Assembly (NCBI RefSeq): GCF_027571385.1
Contig: NZ_CP085636.1
Span: 2,108,001-2,172,000, forward strand
Direction: 5' to 3'
DNA: 64,000 bases
Source of the DNA: Shewanella sp. MTB7
Lineage (GTDB): Bacteria > Pseudomonadota > Gammaproteobacteria > Enterobacterales > Shewanellaceae
Under the pieces are notes generated by a model that saw only the letters and a program-made list of their open reading frames with translations, was not told the DNA's origin and ran no database searches. Position 1 is the stretch's first letter. Every line of letters starts with the position of its first letter. Positions 51,289-59,519 of this stretch are shown here, piece after piece. A program made the position numbers and the translations under genes.

Positions 51289-53070
51289 CTAATCTTGATT
51301 TACCAGTGTGAGTAATTTTTCTGCAAGCCAGGTGTAATACTTGTCATTACCGTGGATCCAATCATGATTGCCATCATCATATTCAATATCTGACAGATAA
51401 CTCTGAGGATCTGACACCTCTTGATCAAAGATGGCAGCAGCATTAAAAAAGGTGATGCCGAGTTGACTCCACACATATTCCATTGCATAAAAGTATGAGT
51501 AGATTATGTTTGTCATCGACTTTGATTCTTTAAAATATTGACAGAAAGGCGGATCGGATACCACGATCACTCTATGTCCATGATTGTGAAGTTTTAAAAG
51601 GATGGATAGCTGATCGGTTAAATCATCGTTGAAGTAATCGACAAACTCTTTGGTGGTGATTTCAGCGACTCCCTCAGGGTATGTTTGTTCCAACCATGTT
51701 GAAAATCGCGAGATGTTTTGGTGTGTCTGCATGCCAAGGTTGGTGATGATGGTGGAGTTCGCCGTGGTTTTATCCTGCAGGTGATTGTTCAAGTTATTCA
51801 ATATTCTTGACCATAGCTTTCTCGATACCGCACTCTCCAGTGGGACAAAATATTCGGCATCGCACATGGCAAATTTCTTTTGTGAGAATCCGGAGCCATT
51901 CATCACCATACCGCCACAATGTTGGATATCTATCTTGCTAAATGCAGTGGACAATTTACCCATGTGGCTGTCACCAAACAGACTAATATCAATTTTTTGT
52001 TGCTGTGTTGGGTTTACTTGCAGCTTCATTGCGGCTTCGAGTAGCTCATCTTCGCATACCACTTCATCACTGCTCGAGACGTTTATTCCGGACTGTAGAG
52101 TGTTAACTGTTTTTTCTTGAGGTGATATGACATGAGTCGTTTTATCAATAACGGAACGAAAGTGCTGCATGACATAGTTAACCGCTTGAGGTGTGACCGA
52201 TCTAAGGTTTTTCTCAAATCTAAAATCTCCTGCACCGGGAACGGTGATGATTTCGTAGGAGGGGAAGTAAGAGAAATCAACATGGTTATCACTCAGAAAT
52301 CCCGCCACAGTGCGTAACAATGATTTAGAATGTTGATTGGCTACCATAATATGCTTGTTTGTCATGGTTGCTGTGAGCGGGACTGGTGAAACGGTCAAAA
52401 TGATCTGAATTTGGGGGTTAATAGATTTTAGCCGGGTAGCAATCTCTTCTAAATCGGTGCGGATCTCTTCATAGCTGAAATTATGGAAGGTATAAATTGA
52501 GTCATCAAATAGACCTGATACCACTCCTGGGCAGCTTGGGTAATAAACATCACTGTTATCTTTCCATGCTTCGGTTAATCCAAGGGTAAAAACCAGTAGG
52601 TCTGTCGCTAATATCGTCTTTCGCATCTCATTTGATGCCGCGAGCCTGGCTGTAACTAACTCGGCTTGTGAGTCGAAACCTTCTGGATTAAAGCTGGGTC
52701 TCAAAAGATCGAAATATATACTGTTATGGGTGTAGACCGCACTATTGATGTCGAATGACTTATCGTTATCACCCATATCAAACCACTGCAGAAGGCACCT
52801 TGGAGTGTATAGGTTGCCAAATGCAAAACTGGAGATTTGATTCGTTTCAAGTTTACTTTGATTAAACTGGTAGCCACCACTGTTGAGCCACTTACCAACA
52901 TGTTGAGCAAAACAAGATCCAATTGAGGATATCCTTGGGTTCTTGATCGCTATATCAATTTGATGCAGTTGGGTGAACTCCTCTTGTCCAAGTTCGATAC
53001 TGGCTACGGCAGTCCGCCAGAAGGCGTATTTCCCCTGATTATTATAAGGGGTGGAATCGGTTCCCTGCAT
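51289..53070 (-). CDS. GSCFA-domain protein
   Basis: The 593-residue protein carries the GSCFA signature near residue 55 (ISSIGSCFAQHVGKWL) and the rest of that domain (LLVFTLGLTEAWKD, ILTVSPVPLTATM, about residues 150-240). A second SGNH-like part follows, beginning DISLFGDSHMGKL and ending in a DGNHDWIHGN segment. GSCFA domains belong to the SGNH hydrolase fold and are mostly found near polysaccharide genes, so a role in adding or removing acyl groups on a sugar is plausible. No signal peptide or membrane helix is seen. It lies between flgT and flgO and has its own sigma-54-type promoter. Confidence 0.82.
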   Translation of the reverse strand: MQGTDSTPYNNQGKYAFWRTAVASIELGQEEFTQLHQIDIAIKNPRISSIGSCFAQHVGKWLNSGGYQFNQSKLETNQISSFAFGNLYTPRCLLQWFDMGDNDKSFDINSAVYTHNSIYFDLLRPSFNPEGFDSQAELVTARLAASNEMRKTILATDLLVFTLGLTEAWKDNSDVYYPSCPGVVSGLFDDSIYTFHNFSYEEIRTDLEEIATRLKSINPQIQIILTVSPVPLTATMTNKHIMVANQHSKSLLRTVAGFLSDNHVDFSYFPSYEIITVPGAGDFRFEKNLRSVTPQAVNYVMQHFRSVIDKTTHVISPQEKTVNTLQSGINVSSSDEVVCEDELLEAAMKLQVNPTQQQKIDISLFGDSHMGKLSTAFSKIDIQHCGGMVMNGSGFSQKKFAMCDAEYFVPLESAVSRKLWSRILNNLNNHLQDKTTANSTIITNLGMQTHQNISRFSTWLEQTYPEGVAEITTKEFVDYFNDDLTDQLSILLKLHNHGHRVIVVSDPPFCQYFKESKSMTNIIYSYFYAMEYVWSQLGITFFNAAAIFDQEVSDPQSYLSDIEYDDGNHDWIHGNDKYYTWLAEKLLTLVNQD

Positions 53071-53140
53071 AATGTTATCTCCATACTTTTGAATTCGACT
53101 GTGTCGTTTTTGTGGCGCTTCGTTTCCTTATGGTTAATAA

Positions 53141-53155
53141 AGCAATTTGTGTGCC
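53141..53155 (-). promoter_or_regulatory. Sigma-54-type promoter of the GSCFA gene
   Basis: Reverse strand AGGCAC-ACAAA-TTGC has GG and GC 12 bases apart and a full GGCAC and TTGC. It lies 71 bases upstream of the GSCFA start codon. Confidence 0.65.
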
Positions 53156-53196
53156 TGTAAGTCAGAGATAAGGGATGATAGAAAGATAAAGAGCTG

Positions 53197-53223
53197 TAAA
53201 GTTATGTTCGCTAGGGCCGATAA
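53197..53223 (+). promoter_or_regulatory. Sigma-28 (FliA) promoter of flgOP
   Basis: TAAAGTTA - 11 bases - GCCGATAA matches the FliA consensus almost perfectly. It lies about 175 bases upstream of flgO. Confidence 0.75.
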
Positions 53224-53398
53224 AATGCTATTACAGATATTTAGTTTCTTTGGGCTAAATGGGATGACTCTTTTACTTGGCTTGATACTTGCTGTTTCTT
53301 TAAGAAATAACCGATATTGGTTTAGTGTATGTCATTAACTTTGCTGATTTAGCCATCAGTGTTGTTTATTTTTCGTTTGTTTAATTTAGGGTTTAGCC

Positions 53399-54025
53399 AT
53401 GCGTATCATACTGCTTATCTTCTTTGTCTCGTTTCTTAGCAGTTGTGCTCAAGTTAAGCACACAACTAAGTCTATACTTGATGACGGCAATCGATTGCCG
53501 TCAAGTTCGGCAATTAATCACATGTCTGAGCAAATAGTAAATGAGTTGGTGAGGCAAAATGATGCTCTACGGTCTAATCAACCTTTGTTGGTGTCAACGC
53601 CTGTATTGTTGGCAGATCTAAATAAAACCAACGCAGTGGGTCTTCAACTTCAGCAAGGTTTGACTGCTGCGATGCATCAACATCAATTCAGTTTGGTCGA
53701 TATTAGTGTGGGCGAGAATATACGTGTGACTCCTGAAGGTGACTTTATATTGACAAGAAATTGGCAACAGTTGCCAGCAGATATCGCCGTTGAACATGTG
53801 TTAGTGTCCACCATGAGCATGAGCAGCGAAGGCATGGTCGTGAATGCTAGAATTGTTAATATAACCAATAACCGGGTTGTTTCGGCTTCCCAAGCGAGTT
53901 TTGGGCTCACGCAGTTACCTGGTTATTTAAGGTCTTCAGAGAAAGTGGTATCTCAAGATGGTTTGCTTTACCGAAATAACCATATGGGAATGCAAGAGGT
54001 GCAGGTGATTGGAGGTTTGAAATGA
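53399..54025 (+). CDS. flgO: Flagellar outer-membrane lipoprotein FlgO
   Basis: The 208-residue protein has a lipoprotein signal (IFFVSFLSSCAQV, Cys at about 17). The FlgO domain follows: a helix with NHMSEQIVNELVRQNDALRSNQ, then PLLVSTPVLLADLNKTNAVGLQLQQGLTAAM and FILTRNWQQLPADIAVEHVLVSTM. In Vibrio FlgO and FlgP are outer-membrane components needed for full flagellation. Its stop overlaps the flgP start by 4 bases, and it has a sigma-28-type promoter. Confidence 0.9.
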   Translation: MRIILLIFFVSFLSSCAQVKHTTKSILDDGNRLPSSSAINHMSEQIVNELVRQNDALRSNQPLLVSTPVLLADLNKTNAVGLQLQQGLTAAMHQHQFSLVDISVGENIRVTPEGDFILTRNWQQLPADIAVEHVLVSTMSMSSEGMVVNARIVNITNNRVVSASQASFGLTQLPGYLRSSEKVVSQDGLLYRNNHMGMQEVQVIGGLK

Positions 54026-54468
54026 ATAGATGGTTAATATTGATGATGCTTGCACTATCGGGCTGTGCCTCTGATGATCGATACATTGAGTGGGAAACTC
54101 AACAACCAGAAAGTTTTCCTAAACTCACTGCAATAGGTTACGCGAGCTTGGATTCTCAACCATCAAAGGATAAGTCACAACGTGTGTTGATGGCGATGCA
54201 AGCATCTAAAATCGCTGCATACCGTGAGTTAGCTGAACAGGTGTATGGCCAGGAGTTGTCTGCCAGCAGTCAGGTGAATGATTGGATGTTGACCGATAAC
54301 ACCATTCAAGCGTCAGTGACAGGCATTATTAGAGGGGCGAAAGTGGTAAAAAGTTACCCTGCTGGTGAGCATTATGTGACTGAGTTGGAACTGGACTTTT
54401 CTCAGGTTTGGGCGCTATACCAACAAAATAGCAGACCTCAGAAAATAAAGAGTGTGACCTATTTTTAA
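54022..54468 (+). CDS. flgP: Flagellar outer-membrane lipoprotein FlgP
   Basis: The 148-residue protein has a lipoprotein signal (LMMLALSGCASD, Cys15) and an LPP20-type domain (FPKLTAIGYASLDSQPS, MQASKIAAYRELAEQVYGQEL, SYPAGEHYVTELELDFSQVW). FlgP forms the outer basal disk under the outer membrane in Vibrio and Campylobacter. It is coupled to flgO by ATGA overlap and followed by a strong terminator. Confidence 0.92.
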   Translation: MNRWLILMMLALSGCASDDRYIEWETQQPESFPKLTAIGYASLDSQPSKDKSQRVLMAMQASKIAAYRELAEQVYGQELSASSQVNDWMLTDNTIQASVTGIIRGAKVVKSYPAGEHYVTELELDFSQVWALYQQNSRPQKIKSVTYF

Positions 54469-54487
54469 AGACCGTTTTTAGTATTTC

Positions 54488-54516
54488 AGTGGCAAGTAAT
54501 CTCTTGCCACTTTTTT
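54488..54516 (+). terminator. Terminator of flgOP
   Basis: A perfect 9-bp stem AGTGGCAAG / CTTGCCACT with a 6-base loop is followed by a T run. Confidence 0.9.
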
Positions 54517-54718
54517 ATCACCCGCATTACACGAGCCTATCAGGTGTCGAATTTCTGACGATTACCATTGCTTTCATTAATTTGAAAGCCTGAATGACGT
54601 TGAGTTGACTAACTATTGAGTCAGCTTGGTGCAATAGGGAACGATTCAGGAGTGATGAAATTAACCGATAGTCCAGTGAGAACTCGTGCTTTGTAGAGCC
54701 ATAACCTCGTTCAGCTTG

Positions 54719-55144
54719 CTAAGCCTTTAAGTTGTTGCCTAATGAGGATATGGTTGAAGTCTTGCCTTTGTCATTATAGGTTAGACTCGACGCATTTCGA
54801 CTCACTTGCAGAGCTTGAGCGAAGCGATTAACGCTGGCAATATTGAGCTCGATTAAGCTGGTATTTTCTATATTAAGTTGCTGGCATTCTGCGAGTTTTG
54901 TTTTGGTAATATCTACCAGCTCAATTAAATGAGGATCAGATGACAAACTCGCGATATCAGGTTGAGATGACAAGTTGTCATCGTTGGCCTTAAGGGCATC
55001 AAGTAACTTAGCTTTACTGGAAGCGAGAGAAAGTAAAAGCTCTGCATCTTGATTAACTAGTGCGCTTTTTTCTTCAGAGATCGTTACTTTTAACTCTTGT
55101 AATAGCCGGTGTTGTTTTTCAATGATGATAGATAATTGACTCAT
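54719..55144 (-). CDS. flgN: Flagellar export chaperone FlgN
   Basis: The 141-residue helical protein (MSQLSIIIEKQHRLLQELKVTISEEKSALVNQDAELLLSLAS...) has the length and heptad-like pattern of FlgN, which keeps the hook-junction proteins FlgK and FlgL ready for export. It lies 5 bases after flgM, as in most gammaproteobacteria, and ends the flgAMN unit. Confidence 0.88.
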   Translation of the reverse strand: MSQLSIIIEKQHRLLQELKVTISEEKSALVNQDAELLLSLASSKAKLLDALKANDDNLSSQPDIASLSSDPHLIELVDITKTKLAECQQLNIENTSLIELNIASVNRFAQALQVSRNASSLTYNDKGKTSTISSLGNNLKA

Positions 55145-55149
55145 AAAAA

Positions 55150-55476
55150 CTAGTTAAGATCCTTAAGTTCATTTTCAAACATAGCAATATTACTCGCTAA
55201 TTTTTCTGGATCAACTTTGTAGCGACCTTCTGCGATAGCAAGCTTAATTTCAGCTACTTTCTTCTTGTCGACTTCAGGAATATCACCGAGTTTTGATTGA
55301 ATGTTTTGCAATTGCTGAGCTTTGGAAGTGATTGAAACTGAATCACTTTTTGGTGGAGAACTAATTGAACTCGCATTGCTATTTGTCTGGTTTGCTTGGG
55401 GATCGGTTTTATTCGCCGATGTTTTGCCAATATGAGAGTTTGCAGCTGTATTTACTTGTTTAATATTAATAGCCAT
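55150..55476 (-). CDS. flgM: Anti-sigma-28 factor FlgM
   Basis: The protein has a disordered Asn/Ser/Thr-rich N terminus and the FlgM sigma-binding helices at the C terminus (SVSITSKAQQLQNIQSKLGDI, VDKKKVAEIKLAIAEGRYKV, LASNIAMFENEL). It holds FliA inactive until the hook is complete and FlgM is exported. The open frame reaches 55515, but the FliA promoter ends at 55516 and transcription would begin inside that extension. ATG 55476, 7 bases after a GGAG site, gives the usual MAINIKQVN start and 108 residues. Confidence 0.92.
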   Translation of the reverse strand: MAINIKQVNTAANSHIGKTSANKTDPQANQTNSNASSISSPPKSDSVSITSKAQQLQNIQSKLGDIPEVDKKKVAEIKLAIAEGRYKVDPEKLASNIAMFENELKDLN

Positions 55477-55515
55477 CATTAGGCTCCAGCAGTAAAAAAG
55501 GAAGAACATACCCAT

Positions 55516-55542
55516 ATATCGGCAGTGATGGATAGAGCTTTA
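55516..55542 (-). promoter_or_regulatory. Sigma-28 (FliA) promoter of flgMN
   Basis: On the reverse strand TAAAGCTC - 11 bases - GCCGATAT matches the FliA consensus. It lies between flgA and flgM and provides the classical autoregulated class III expression of flgM. Confidence 0.8.
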
Positions 55543-55559
55543 GTAAATTTTTATTGTTA

Positions 55560-56267
55560 TTACATTCTAACTTCAACTTCACCGACACCGATCACTGTAG
55601 CATGTAGGCTTTTATTGGAATTCGTGTTCTTGATACGGATTCTATCACCTAAATTGCCATCACGTAGTGCTTCACCTACTGTTTTTATCACTAGAGTCCG
55701 TGAACGTGCGAATATGGATACAATATCACCTTTGCAAACAAAGCAGAGGTTGTTACTAAAAATAGGTTGGTTAGGCGGAATTCGCCGTTTTACTCGCGTA
55801 CCGATAACCTGTTCGACAGTATCAAATTGCTGTCCCCTTAAATAGGTTTGGTCTACATATTGAACTGAAACATCGCCACTAGAAAGTAGATCACCAGGCC
55901 CTAAGGTTTCTCTTGCTACGACAACCGGGTAAAGAATGTCGACACGAACGGAGAGAAATATCTGCCAAGGATAATCCAGCTGCGGGCTATCACAACTTAT
56001 TTTAACAGTATTTGTTCGTTTTATTGCCCTATTTGTCGCGAGTTCTGCTTTTATTGGTGGTAAACATAAAGGTGGGGTAAGACGGGAGTCTAAGCTCTGG
56101 GGGGTAATTTTAATCTTAGCTCCATCAGCAACATTTATCTTTTTCTCTATAACCTCTATAGCTAATTTAGATATGGCCGATAAGCTGGGTATACTAGCCT
56201 GACTTGCGCCAAAGCTCGGTATAGAAAAGAAAACCGTAAATAAAATGAGTATATTTTTTATTTTCAT
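55560..56267 (-). CDS. flgA: Flagellar P-ring assembly chaperone FlgA
   Basis: The periplasmic chaperone for P-ring protein FlgI. It carries the SAF domain (VARETLGPGDLLSSGDVSVQYVD, GTRVKRRIPPNQPIFSNNL) and the C-terminal KTVGEALRDGNLGDRIRIKNTNS region. The open frame extends to 56339, but ATG 56267 starts a clean signal peptide (MKIKNILILFTVFFSIPSFG) and gives 235 residues, the usual FlgA length. The ribosome site is weak. A sigma-54-like element lies about 140 bases upstream. Confidence 0.92.
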   Translation of the reverse strand: MKIKNILILFTVFFSIPSFGASQASIPSLSAISKLAIEVIEKKINVADGAKIKITPQSLDSRLTPPLCLPPIKAELATNRAIKRTNTVKISCDSPQLDYPWQIFLSVRVDILYPVVVARETLGPGDLLSSGDVSVQYVDQTYLRGQQFDTVEQVIGTRVKRRIPPNQPIFSNNLCFVCKGDIVSIFARSRTLVIKTVGEALRDGNLGDRIRIKNTNSNKSLHATVIGVGEVEVRM

Positions 56268-56403
56268 AATGAATAGACTAGCTTGATTCACTAGATTACA
56301 CCTATACTTTCGTAAAGACCGAGATTTTACATTTCTCAAATCGAGAGAATGAGTCAGAAACTTGACTAATTCAGTGGTCTGGTTGTGAGGTCTATCTACT
56401 TAA

Positions 56404-56418
56404 GCAATTAATATGCCT
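56404..56418 (-). promoter_or_regulatory. Possible sigma-54 promoter of flgA
   Basis: Reverse strand AGGCAT-ATTAA-TTGC keeps the GG/GC 12-base spacing and the TTGC block, but the first and sixth bases differ from TGGCAC. The untranslated leader would be about 125 bases. Confidence 0.45.
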
Positions 56419-56477
56419 ATACTCATTGAATAATGAAATGTAGGTCAGCATCCAAAAGACGACAAGGCAAGCGTATT

Positions 56478-57398
56478 ATGTCAAGTATTCTTGAGTCAGT
56501 TAACAAACGAACCCAGTTAGTTGGGGCCAATCGGTTAGAGCTTCTACTTTTTAAGCTTAACGGTCGCCAAAGGTTTGGAATCAACGTGTTCAAAGTTAAA
56601 GAGGTACTCCAATGCCCACCTCTTACAAGTTTACCTAAACTAAATCCTTTCGTAAAAGGTGTTGCTCATATTCGCGGGGCAACTATTTCGGTTATCGATT
56701 TGAGTGCGGCAACGGGTGGTCGCCCTATCGAGAATATCGATGGTTGCTTTATTATTATCTCTGAGTACAACCGAAGTATTCAGGGCTTTCTTGTCAGATC
56801 AGTTGAACGTATCATTAATATGAACTGGGAGGCGATTATGCCGCCTCCAGAGGGCTCTGGAAAATACTCCTATCTAACGGCTGTTACTGAGATTGAAGGA
56901 GAATTGGTTGAGATCCTAGATGTTGAAAAGATTCTCGACGAGATCTCACCAGTTAAGACTGAAATTAGTCAGGAACTTAGTGAGAGTCTAACCATAGATA
57001 AAGAACAGTATTTCCATATTATGGTGATAGATGATTCTGCAGTGGCTCGAAAGCAGATTATTCGTGCGCTTGAAGCATTGGGGTTGCAAATTGATACAGC
57101 CATTGATGGTAAAGATGCACTGAATAAACTAACCAAGATGGCTGAAGAGATGGATGATGTGTCAAAAGAGATCCCATTAATTATCTCTGATATTGAGATG
57201 CCTGAAATGGATGGGTATACCCTAACTGCGGAGATAAGGGATAATCCGAAATTAAAAGATATTAAAATTGTGCTGCATACTTCATTGAGTGGAGTTTTTA
57301 ATCAGGCTATGGTAGAAAAAGTTGGTGCAGATGATTTTATTGCAAAATTCAACCCTGATGAACTTGCAGCAGCAGTGAATAAGCACTTGAGTTTATAA
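56478..57398 (+). CDS. cheV: Chemotaxis coupling protein CheV
   Basis: The protein fuses a CheW-like domain (residues about 20-160: LLFKLNGRQRFGINVFKVKEV, VKGVAHIRGATISVIDLS) to a response-regulator receiver (residues about 180-306: IMVIDDSAVARKQIIRALE, IISDIEMPEMDGY, VLHTSLSG with the switch Thr/Ser, and the Lys in FIAKFNPDELA). CheV couples receptors to CheA and adapts by phosphorylation. The frame is open back to 56433, but ATG 56478 gives the normal MSSILESVN start and 306 residues. It is divergent from flgA and followed by cheR. Confidence 0.94.
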   Translation: MSSILESVNKRTQLVGANRLELLLFKLNGRQRFGINVFKVKEVLQCPPLTSLPKLNPFVKGVAHIRGATISVIDLSAATGGRPIENIDGCFIIISEYNRSIQGFLVRSVERIINMNWEAIMPPPEGSGKYSYLTAVTEIEGELVEILDVEKILDEISPVKTEISQELSESLTIDKEQYFHIMVIDDSAVARKQIIRALEALGLQIDTAIDGKDALNKLTKMAEEMDDVSKEIPLIISDIEMPEMDGYTLTAEIRDNPKLKDIKIVLHTSLSGVFNQAMVEKVGADDFIAKFNPDELAAAVNKHLSL

Positions 57399-57516
57399 TG
57401 ATTGTTGTGCGCTGTTTTATATTAAGCTTGTTTCTTTTTTACTGCTAATGTATAAACCAGCGCTCTGTACGATTAAATGCTGTAATAGCCTATTTTACTG
57501 ATATTAGGACACCAAG

Positions 57517-58350
57517 GTGCCAAACAAATCACTTGCTGAAACTGAATACACACAATTTAGGTTATTTCTGGAACAACACAGTGGAATTGTGTTGGGTGAT
57601 AATAAGCAGTATCTAGTGCGTAGTCGCCTAGCACCTTTGATGGGGCAATATAATCTTCCTTCGTTGTCAGAAGTTGTAAAGCATTCCATGAGACCTACGG
57701 AGCGACAGTTACGAGCTTCTGTGATCGATGCCATGACTACAAATGAAACCTTATGGTTTAGAGACAGGTATCCATTTGAGTTGTTATCTAATAAATTGTT
57801 ACCTGAATACAGTCGACTTGGACGACCTCTAAAGATTTGGTCTGCTGCATGTTCATCAGGTCAAGAGCCATACTCTTTGGCTATGACTATTCTTGAGTAC
57901 CAACAAAAGAAACCTGGCAGTCTACCTGGCAACGCATCTATTTTGGCAACCGACCTTTCACCGTCGATGTTGGATCGCTGTAAGCATGCAGAATATGACA
58001 ATCTAGCCTTAGGAAGAGGTTTGTCTGATGAGCGTAAACGTCAATTTTTTGCGGCTACCAATAACGGCACTATGGTGATCAATGATAATGTTAAGCGCCT
58101 GGTAAATTTCAGAGCTCACAATCTGCTTGAAAGTTATACCTTGCTGGGTAAATTTGACATTATCTTTTGTCGTAATGTACTTATCTACTTTTCTCCTGAG
58201 GCAAAAGCGAAAATATTGCGGCAATTTGCTGCCGCTTTAAACCCCAAAGGGATACTCTTTCTTGGCGCATCTGAGTCAATTGCCGGTTTAACGGAAGAGT
58301 TTGATATGGTTCGCTGTAACCCCGGCATCTATTATCAGAAGAAAACGTAA
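57517..58350 (+). CDS. cheR: Chemoreceptor glutamate methyltransferase CheR
   Basis: The 277-residue enzyme methylates glutamates of chemoreceptors with S-adenosylmethionine. It has the CheR N-terminal helical domain (FRLFLEQHSGIVLGDNKQYLV) and TTNETLWFRDRYPFELL. The SAM-binding part includes IWSAACSSGQEPYSLAM, ASILATDLSPSMLDRC, and FDIIFCRNVLIYF. It starts at GTG 57517 behind AAGG. Placement between cheV and flgB is the normal order in Shewanella and Vibrio polar-flagellum clusters. Confidence 0.95.
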   Translation: MPNKSLAETEYTQFRLFLEQHSGIVLGDNKQYLVRSRLAPLMGQYNLPSLSEVVKHSMRPTERQLRASVIDAMTTNETLWFRDRYPFELLSNKLLPEYSRLGRPLKIWSAACSSGQEPYSLAMTILEYQQKKPGSLPGNASILATDLSPSMLDRCKHAEYDNLALGRGLSDERKRQFFAATNNGTMVINDNVKRLVNFRAHNLLESYTLLGKFDIIFCRNVLIYFSPEAKAKILRQFAAALNPKGILFLGASESIAGLTEEFDMVRCNPGIYYQKKT

Positions 58351-58688
58351 TTGCAGGTGCGAGGACGCTCGTTAATAAGTTGGTTACGAGGGCGTTCTCA
58401 GGATTAATTTATAACATCAATACGATAAACTAGGGGTGTAGTATCTTCTAGGATACTCTCAATCTCGCTGCGAGATGCCAACATCTTGGCTACGGGTACG
58501 TTCACCAGCTCACTTCAAGCAAAATCAACCAAAGGAATTGAGTTGGACAGAGTCCATCTCAATTTGTTTCTCCTAGCTGGCGACTTTTCCGTCGCCCAGT
58601 GAGCTGTCTAGCAACATCCTCGAATCTTCCTCCCTTTTTTGGCACAACTATTGCTACATTATTGTCAACAAGTTCAGGAGGCAATTTT
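58351..58688. other. Highly structured leader region upstream of flgB
   Basis: There is no gene here, but several inverted repeats lie in a row: AGTATC/GATACT at about 58441-58456, CTCGC/GCGAG at about 58467-58477, and a nested set. In the nested set the outer arms CAGCTCACT (58506-58514) and AGTGAGCTG (58598-58606) enclose a 13-bp hairpin (58536-58548 with 58552-58564, one mismatch, 3-base loop) and a GGCGAC/GTCGCC hairpin (58579-58596). The sigma-54 promoter of flgB follows at 58640-58654. Confidence 0.65.
58640..58654 (+). promoter_or_regulatory. Sigma-54 promoter of the flgBCDE operon
   Basis: TGGCAC-AACTA-TTGC is a full match to the -24/-12 consensus. It lies 35 bases upstream of the flgB start. 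Control by the FlrA/FlrC activators is expected from Vibrio and Shewanella. Confidence 0.85.
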
Positions 58689-59087
58689 ATGGCGATTAAT
58701 TTTGATAAGGCGTTAGGAGTTCACCAATACACTCTTGGGATCCGTGCCCAACGTGCAGAGGTCATCTCTTCTAATATCGCTAATGCCGACACTCCTCACT
58801 ATAAAGCCCGTGATGTTGATTTCGATAAGGCTCTGCAAGCCGCAACGAGCCGTCAACGTGGTCTTGTTATGACGGGTAATGACGGCAAACATTTTGATCT
58901 AGCCGCCCTCTCTGAGCAACATTATGGCTATAGAGTGCCAAATCAGCCTGATACTGGTGATGGAAATACGGTCGATATTCAGCAAGAGCAATCAGAATTT
59001 ATGCAGAATGCACTTGAGTATCAAATGTCTCTAGGATTTTTAGACAGTAGATTTTCTGGGCTTAAAAAAGCCTTGAGAGGTGATTAA
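58689..59087 (+). CDS. flgB: Flagellar proximal rod protein FlgB
   Basis: The protein has 132 residues from ATG 58689, which has an AGGAGG ribosome site. The open frame extends upstream to 58599, but that part lies at the sigma-54 promoter. The rod-family N-terminal motif is QRAEVISSNIANADTPHYKARDVDF, and the C terminus LEYQMSLGFLDSRFSGLKKALRGD forms the paired coiled coil. It is first in flgBCDE; flgC follows after 2 bases. Confidence 0.95.
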   Translation: MAINFDKALGVHQYTLGIRAQRAEVISSNIANADTPHYKARDVDFDKALQAATSRQRGLVMTGNDGKHFDLAALSEQHYGYRVPNQPDTGDGNTVDIQQEQSEFMQNALEYQMSLGFLDSRFSGLKKALRGD

Positions 59088-59089
59088 TT

Positions 59090-59506
59090 ATGAGCTTATT
59101 TAATATCTTTAATGTCTCGGGTTCTGGGATGTCTGCTCAGTCGGTAAGGTTAAATACTACAGCCAGTAATATTGCGAATGCAGATTCTGTCTCCAGTAGT
59201 ATTGATGCAACCTATCGTGCTCGACACCCTATTTTTGAGGCCGAAATGGCCAAAGCCAGCCACCAGCAACAGTCTTCTCAATCTGTTGTAGTAAAAGGCA
59301 TTGTTGAGAGTGATGCGCCTTTGCAGAAGGAGTTTTCTCCCAATCATCCAATGGCTGATAATGATGGTTTTATTTATAAACCGAATGTGAATGTGATGGA
59401 GGAGATGGCCGACATGATATCTGCATCTCGTTCCTATCAAATGAATGTCCAGGTAGCTGAAGCGGCGAAGTCAATGCTTCAGCAAACTCTCAGAATTGGC
59501 AAATAG
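59090..59506 (+). CDS. flgC: Flagellar proximal rod protein FlgC
   Basis: The 138-residue protein starts MSLFNIFNVSGSGMSAQSVRL, with NTTASNIANADSVSSSIDATYRAR and the C-terminal MADMISASRSYQMNVQVAEAAKSM. These are standard features of FlgC, which forms the cell-proximal rod with FlgB and FlgF. It starts 2 bases after the flgB stop. Confidence 0.96.
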   Translation: MSLFNIFNVSGSGMSAQSVRLNTTASNIANADSVSSSIDATYRARHPIFEAEMAKASHQQQSSQSVVVKGIVESDAPLQKEFSPNHPMADNDGFIYKPNVNVMEEMADMISASRSYQMNVQVAEAAKSMLQQTLRIGK

Positions 59507-59519
59507 AAGGAGGTAATCA

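Larger units (their letters stand above)
53071..53398. other. Promoter region between the GSCFA gene and flgO
   Basis: It contains a sigma-54-type element for the GSCFA gene (53141-53155, reverse) and a sigma-28 promoter for flgOP (53197-53223, forward). A short frame at 53264-53338 could encode a 24-residue hydrophobic peptide, but it lacks a convincing ribosome site. Confidence 0.6.

Noticed and set aside
53264..53338. Small hydrophobic ORF upstream of flgO
   Set aside because: There is no convincing ribosome site, and it lies in the leader after the sigma-28 promoter. The frame could be chance.
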